Shown here: in pieces, positions 8,366-11,457 of the stretch
How the letters are laid out: each line of letters starts with the position of its first letter
Position numbering within the stretch: the stretch's first letter is position 1
NCBI GenBank assembly: GCA_002316585.1
Contig: DCDU01000036.1
Coordinates: 7,302 to 18,758, forward strand
Source: Firmicutes bacterium UBA1047
Lineage (GTDB): Bacteria > Bacillota > Clostridia > Tissierellales > Sedimentibacteraceae
Length of the DNA: 11,457 nt
Direction of reading: 5' to 3'
Notes under the pieces: model-generated
What the model was told of the DNA's origin: nothing
Seen by the model: only the letters and a program-made list of their open reading frames with translations
Databases searched by the model: none
Program-made: the position numbers and the translations under genes

Positions 8366-8378
8366 AAGAGGTGGAAAA

Positions 8379-9215
8379 ATGGATTTTACAAAAATGCAGG
8401 GAGCAGGCAATGATTTTATAATCATTAACAATATGAAATTAAATATTTCTGTTGAAAAACTGCCTTCAATTGCCGAAAGAGTGTGCAAGAGAAAAGTATC
8501 CTTAGGCGCTGACGGTTTTATGGTCGTTGATTATCCGGATGGAGAAGCGGATTTTAAAATGCGTTTTTACAATTCTGACGGAAGTATTGGTGAGATGTGC
8601 GGCAATGGAGCAAGGTGCATTTCACGCTATGCATATATAAATAATATTGCAGGCAAGAAAATGAAATTTGAAACCGGAGCCGGAATCGTATATTCCGAAG
8701 TTCTTGAAAAAAGGCAGGTAAAGGTTCAGCTTAATAACCCTGAAATAATAATCCTTAATAATGATATTCAAATAGACGGTGTAAAATATGAATGTTCCTA
8801 TATTGAATTAGGAAAACCCGGACTTCCGCATGCAGTAGTAAAATATCCGGATTTAAAAGATGCGGATGAAAAAGAAGTATTTGAGACGGGAAGAAAAATA
8901 AGATATTATAAAGGCTTTGAAAAAGGAGCAAATGTTAACTTTTATGAACTTATAAATGATAATACCGTACTGGTAAAAACATATGAAAGAGGAGTGGAGG
9001 ATTTAACGTTAGCCTGCGGGACCGGTTCGGCATCCGCTGCGGCAGTCCTTATGCTTAAGGGTTATTTGAAGGGAGATAAAGCAACAGTAATTGTGCCCGG
9101 AGGACAGCTGATTATTGAAGCGGAAAAGATTAATGACAATATAGTAAAGCTCTATCTGACAGGAGATACAAATATAGTCGCAGAGGGTAAAATATTAGAC
9201 GAGGACTTGACCTAA
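8379..9215 (+). CDS. dapF: Diaminopimelate epimerase (DapF)
   Basis: This cofactor-independent epimerase interconverts LL- and meso-diaminopimelate, making the substrate of LysA and the peptidoglycan cross-linking residue. Length is 278 residues, normal for the family. The start FTKMQGAGNDFI is diagnostic, and the two-cysteine acid/base pair is intact: Cys74 in GEMCGNGARC and Cys213 in LACGTGSASA. FYNSDGS (63-69) and the region around GANVNF (183-188) are also family-typical. It starts 13 bases after lysA with AGAGGTGG (8367-8374) as the ribosome binding site and is followed by a terminator, so it is the last gene of the operon. Together with LysA it forms a two-step LL-diaminopimelate to lysine module; no earlier dap genes are in the window. 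Confidence 0.97.
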   Translation: MDFTKMQGAGNDFIIINNMKLNISVEKLPSIAERVCKRKVSLGADGFMVVDYPDGEADFKMRFYNSDGSIGEMCGNGARCISRYAYINNIAGKKMKFETGAGIVYSEVLEKRQVKVQLNNPEIIILNNDIQIDGVKYECSYIELGKPGLPHAVVKYPDLKDADEKEVFETGRKIRYYKGFEKGANVNFYELINDNTVLVKTYERGVEDLTLACGTGSASAAAVLMLKGYLKGDKATVIVPGGQLIIEAEKINDNIVKLYLTGDTNIVAEGKILDEDLT

Positions 9216-9255
9216 ACACCATATAATAGTTAACTTATAAATATAAAATTTACAA

Positions 9256-9292
9256 AGACTGTCCTGACTCCTCTGCAGGACGGTTTTTGTTT
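9256..9292 (+). terminator. Rho-independent terminator of the lysA-dapF operon
   Basis: ACTGTCCTG (9258-9266) pairs with CAGGACGGT (9276-9284), including one G-U pair, around a 9-base loop. Two flanking A-T pairs can extend the stem. The right arm runs into TTTTTGTTT. It lies about 40 bases after the dapF stop and cleanly separates that operon from the merR unit. Confidence 0.88.
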
Positions 9293-9387
9293 ATAGGTGT
9301 CGGATATTGATTTGGATATCATGACGGACAGCCGGAGGTTAAACTTAGAAAAGTTATGTTTATTATGCAATAAAAATTATAAGACGC

Positions 9388-9434
9388 AAATAGTATTAAT
9401 TTGAATAGACAGTTGCAAATTAATACTATTTTTT
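9388..9434 (+). repeat. Perfect 16-bp inverted repeat followed by a T run
   Basis: The arms at 9388-9403 and 9416-9431 are exact complements (AAATAGTATTAATTTG and its partner) around a 12-base loop, with six T residues at 9429-9434. The stem is almost all A/T, so it would be a weak terminator, yet perfect pairing over 16 positions is unlikely by chance. The right arm overlaps the predicted promoter of the merR gene. It could be a back-up terminator, an operator or the remnant of a small mobile element. Confidence 0.6.
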
Positions 9435-9441
9435 ATATATT
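9413..9441 (+). promoter_or_regulatory. Possible promoter of the MerR-family regulator gene
   Basis: TTGCAA (9413-9418) and TATATT (9436-9441) are 17 bases apart; they match the vegetative consensus at four and five of six positions. Transcription would start near 9448, downstream of the 16-bp inverted repeat's T run. The region is so A/T-rich that other -10 elements are possible. Confidence 0.35.
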
Positions 9442-9470
9442 ATTATTACAAGTAAAAGCCTGTTTAAAAA

Positions 9471-9491
9471 TTTAGGCTAAAGCGGCTTTAG
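9471..9491 (+). promoter_or_regulatory. Overlapping palindromes before merR, probable autoregulatory operator
   Basis: CTAAAGC-G-GCTTTAG (9477-9491) is a perfect 15-base palindrome. TTTAG-G-CTAAA (9471-9481) is another and shares CTAAA with it. The core TAAAG-NNN-CTTTA is the same as in the spacer of the next gene's promoter (10344-10356). The site lies immediately before the ribosome binding site TAGGAGG (9494-9500) and downstream of the possible promoter, where a bound protein would block transcription of its own gene. Confidence 0.5.
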
Positions 9492-9505
9492 GGTAGGAGG
9501 AAAAT

Positions 9506-10306
9506 ATGAAGTACAGTATAAGTGATATAGCAAGAATTTTAGGAATAACAACAAGTGCTGTCCGATACTTTGAAAAAGAGAATTTAATTAGTGTGGAAAA
9601 AGACGAAAGTGGTTTTAGGCTTTATCATGTAGTGGATATTTTCCGTCTGTTATCATACAAGAAGTACAGAACTATGGGATTTTCAATGAAGATGGTGGTA
9701 AAGCAATTCGGAGGCGGCGAAAACGACAGGAAAATTATTCAGTCCCGTGTTGCGAAGCAAAAACAAGAAGCCCTGAAAAAAGCAGAATATTATAAAAACC
9801 TTGCTGATTATATAGGTGAGCATTTGGAAAGTATCGAGAGGATTGATAAATTATTGGACAAATATGAATTTACAATGTCCCCTGCGATGACATTCATGCA
9901 TGGCAGTGAATGCGGGTGGCTGTCCAAAGTTCCCGAGGAGCAGCAAATTGTGCACAAGTGGGTTGATGCAATGCCTGCTACCCGTCTTTCGGTAATCTTG
10001 AACATGAAAGCTGAAAGCAAGGGATATTTTGCTTACTCCGCACCGCCGGAAGTGGTATGTCATCTAAGCTTGCCGACTAAATTACATGTGGAAGAACTGC
10101 CGTCCACATCATGCCTTCACACCATAACCGCCGCTGATGACAGATTCAGCGAAGAACCTCATCTTGTGTTTGAAGGACCGCTGGAATATGCAAGAAAAAG
10201 AGGCTTTGAAATAAACGGAAAGCCTTGGGGACATATATTGCTGGTAGAAGTGGCACAAGGTGCACGGCTTAAGCCCTATGTGGAGCTTTGGATTCCCATA
10301 TGCTGA
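9506..10306 (+). CDS. MerR-family transcriptional regulator with C-terminal effector-binding-like region
   Basis: The first 70 residues form a MerR winged helix-turn-helix: YSISDIARILGITTSAVRYFEKENLI, then GFRLYHVVDIFRLLSYKKYRTMGFS. A dimerising coiled coil follows (about 72-118). The remaining 150 residues resemble the ligand-binding regions of multidrug-type MerR proteins (BmrR/GyrI class), though this is from overall layout and not from strict motifs. Its cysteines (136, 185, 203, 266) do not form the metal-binding pattern of MerR or CueR, so an organic ligand is more likely. At 266 residues it is about the size of one-component drug or metabolite sensors. TAGGAGG (9494-9500) sets the start. 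Matching palindromes before this gene and in the promoter of the downstream flavin reductase suggest that it controls both; the inducer may be the reductase substrate. Confidence 0.9.
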   Translation: MKYSISDIARILGITTSAVRYFEKENLISVEKDESGFRLYHVVDIFRLLSYKKYRTMGFSMKMVVKQFGGGENDRKIIQSRVAKQKQEALKKAEYYKNLADYIGEHLESIERIDKLLDKYEFTMSPAMTFMHGSECGWLSKVPEEQQIVHKWVDAMPATRLSVILNMKAESKGYFAYSAPPEVVCHLSLPTKLHVEELPSTSCLHTITAADDRFSEEPHLVFEGPLEYARKRGFEINGKPWGHILLVEVAQGARLKPYVELWIPIC

Positions 10307-10336
10307 TAAAATAAAATAATTTAAAATAAAAATCGC

Positions 10337-10367
10337 TTGCGTATAAAGTAACTTTATGACTTATAAT
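10337..10367 (+). promoter_or_regulatory. MerR-type promoter with operator in a 19-bp spacer
   Basis: TTGCGT (10337-10342) and a perfect TATAAT (10362-10367) are separated by 19 bases instead of 17. The spacer contains the perfect palindrome ATAAAGT-A-ACTTTAT (10343-10357). An over-long spacer filled by a dyad is the hallmark of promoters that MerR-family proteins activate by untwisting the DNA. The regulator gene ends 30 bases upstream. Confidence 0.85.
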
Positions 10368-10394
10368 GTGAAACAAATGAGATAGTTATAACTT

Positions 10395-10422
10395 TGATTG
10401 TTTGGTATTTGACAAACAATCA
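10395..10422 (+). repeat. 10-bp inverted repeat in the leader of the flavin reductase gene
   Basis: TGATTGTTTG (10395-10404) and CAAACAATCA (10413-10422) are perfect complements with an 8-base loop. The predicted transcription start is near 10374, so the stem-loop would be in the mRNA, about 20 bases before the ribosome binding site. No T run follows, so it is not a terminator. It may stabilise the transcript or bind a second regulator. Confidence 0.5.
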
Positions 10423-10451
10423 TCTCGAAATTCACTAATAAGGAGATTGTT

Positions 10452-11457
10452 ATGAAAAAAAGAGTATTATCGATTTTAATGGCATTAGCATTAATATTAG
10501 TTTCAGGTTGTCAATTATCTCCTGATTCTAATACAGAGCCTCCGGCGGAAAAAGGAAATCCTGCGCAAGGGCAAGAGAGTTCTTCGCTTACTGACGGTAA
10601 ATACACCGCAGCTGCACAGGGCAGAAACGGCAAGATTACTGTTGATGTAACTGTTGTATCTGACAGAATCACTGCTGTTGAGGTAGTTGAACACAGTGAA
10701 ACAGCAATAATATCCGAGCCTGCTTTCGAAAGAGTACCGAAAAATATTGTAGAATATCAATCATTGCAGATGGATGCAATATCCGGTGCCACTTTTACAC
10801 GAAATGCAATTATATCCGCAACAGCCGATGCAATAAAACAAGCGGGCGGAGATGCAGCCGAATGGAGAAACCGTGAAGGACAGCATTCCGAAACCGGAGA
10901 AACTATTGAGAAAACTGCCGACGTTATTGTTGTAGGAGGCGGAGGCGCCGGTCTTGCTGCTGCTTCTTCGGCAATTGATCAGGGGGCAAGTGTGATTCTT
11001 ATAGAAAAAACTGCCGCTCTTGGAGGAAACACCCTTCTTTCCGGCGGTGTATTAAATGCTGCGGATCCTGAATGGCAGGCAAAAGCCGCTGCCGATACAG
11101 GAGAGGCCGAAGAACTGGAAAACTGGATGAAGATGGATGCTGATTCATTCCCCGAAGAATATCGCGAAACTTTCAAAACATTACAGGGACAAATTAAGGA
11201 ATACTTGGAAGGCAGCAGGGATTATCTGTTTGATTCTACAGAATTGCATATTATCCAGACTTACTATTACGGAGCACGTACAGGCTTGGACGGGTCTAAG
11301 GTTTACGGTAACTTTGAGTTGGTAAAAAGTATGGCTGAAAATGGTCTGCCGACAGTTAACTGGCTTGACGAAAAAGGTATCGAATGGCAGGCAAATGTAA
11401 GCGAACCTGTGGGTGCTATGTGGAGGCGAGGACATACTCCGACAATGCCAAAGGGTC
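10452..11457 (+). CDS. Secreted lipoprotein flavin reductase, FMN-binding plus fumarate/urocanate-reductase-type FAD domain (partial)
   Basis: The reading frame stays open for 335 codons to the window edge, so the C-terminus is missing. It begins with a lipoprotein signal (MKKRVLSILMALALILVSGC), cleaved before Cys20 to anchor the protein outside the membrane, then a short polar linker. Residues about 46-135 form an FMN-binding domain with SGAT (111-114); Thr in this motif is where ApbE attaches FMN in related proteins. From about 155 a Rossmann FAD domain starts (DVIVVGGGGAGLAAA, Glu185), and MWRRGHTPTMPKG at the end resembles the substrate region of urocanate and fumarate reductases. Such flavoproteins use small unsaturated acids as electron acceptors for anaerobic respiration. 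The substrate cannot be fixed because the catalytic residues lie beyond the window. AGGAG (10441-10445) precedes the start. Expression is probably MerR-controlled. Confidence 0.9.
   Translation, partial: MKKRVLSILMALALILVSGCQLSPDSNTEPPAEKGNPAQGQESSSLTDGKYTAAAQGRNGKITVDVTVVSDRITAVEVVEHSETAIISEPAFERVPKNIVEYQSLQMDAISGATFTRNAIISATADAIKQAGGDAAEWRNREGQHSETGETIEKTADVIVVGGGGAGLAAASSAIDQGASVILIEKTAALGGNTLLSGGVLNAADPEWQAKAAADTGEAEELENWMKMDADSFPEEYRETFKTLQGQIKEYLEGSRDYLFDSTELHIIQTYYYGARTGLDGSKVYGNFELVKSMAENGLPTVNWLDEKGIEWQANVSEPVGAMWRRGHTPTMPKG

Noticed and set aside
9321..9404. Small + strand reading frame of 27 codons starting MTDSRR between dapF and merR
   Set aside because: No ribosome binding site precedes the ATG, it runs into the 16-bp inverted repeat, and its composition is not gene-like.
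10404..10420. TGGTATTTGACAAACA as a second sigma-54 promoter
   Set aside because: The GG is present but there is no GC at the required distance.
10409..10440. TTGACA (10409-10414) as the -35 box of a second promoter for the flavin reductase
   Set aside because: No acceptable -10 element occurs 16-18 bases downstream, and the start would fall at or after the ribosome binding site.

Overview
The window is AT-rich with purine-rich ribosome binding sites, and every supported gene reads on the + strand. Gene content (YycI, Gram-positive MurA, a sigma-54 activator with a PAS domain, a lipoprotein flavin reductase) points to a low-GC anaerobic Firmicute of the class Clostridia. An amino-acid fermenter such as a Sedimentibacter- or Tissierella-like organism is plausible, but the genus is a guess.

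Layout. Bases 1-866 are the tail of a WalRK (YycFG)-type cell-wall stress operon: possibly the last codons of yycH, then a complete yycI. A new sigma-70-like promoter (about 885-913) and a small stem-loop lead into murA (1025-2290), a class I glycerate kinase (2303-3436) and a sigma-54 enhancer-binding protein (3488-5335). These three are closely spaced and probably cotranscribed, ending at a strong hairpin terminator (5349-5388).

A 328-bp gap then holds candidate activator sites and an almost canonical -24/-12 sigma-54 promoter (5533-5548). It drives a compact operon: a cytosolic transglutaminase-fold protein (5664-7049), diaminopimelate decarboxylase lysA (7067-8365) and diaminopimelate epimerase dapF (8379-9215), closed by a terminator (9256-9292). 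Placing the last two steps of lysine biosynthesis under sigma-54 control, with a transglutaminase-fold hydrolase candidate, is the most unusual feature here. It suggests inducible use of diaminopimelate or cell-wall peptides rather than housekeeping lysine synthesis, but that is inference.

The last part is a separate regulatory unit. A MerR-family regulator with a C-terminal effector-binding-like region (9506-10306) precedes a secreted lipoprotein with an FMN-binding domain and a fumarate/urocanate-reductase-type FAD domain (10452 to the window end, incomplete). The lipoprotein promoter has a 19-bp spacer containing the palindrome ATAAAGT-A-ACTTTAT, the typical architecture of MerR-activated promoters. 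A sister palindrome of the form TAAAG-NNN-CTTTA lies just before the merR gene, which predicts the operator and an autoregulatory loop. No RNA genes, insertion sequences, CRISPR arrays or origins were seen.
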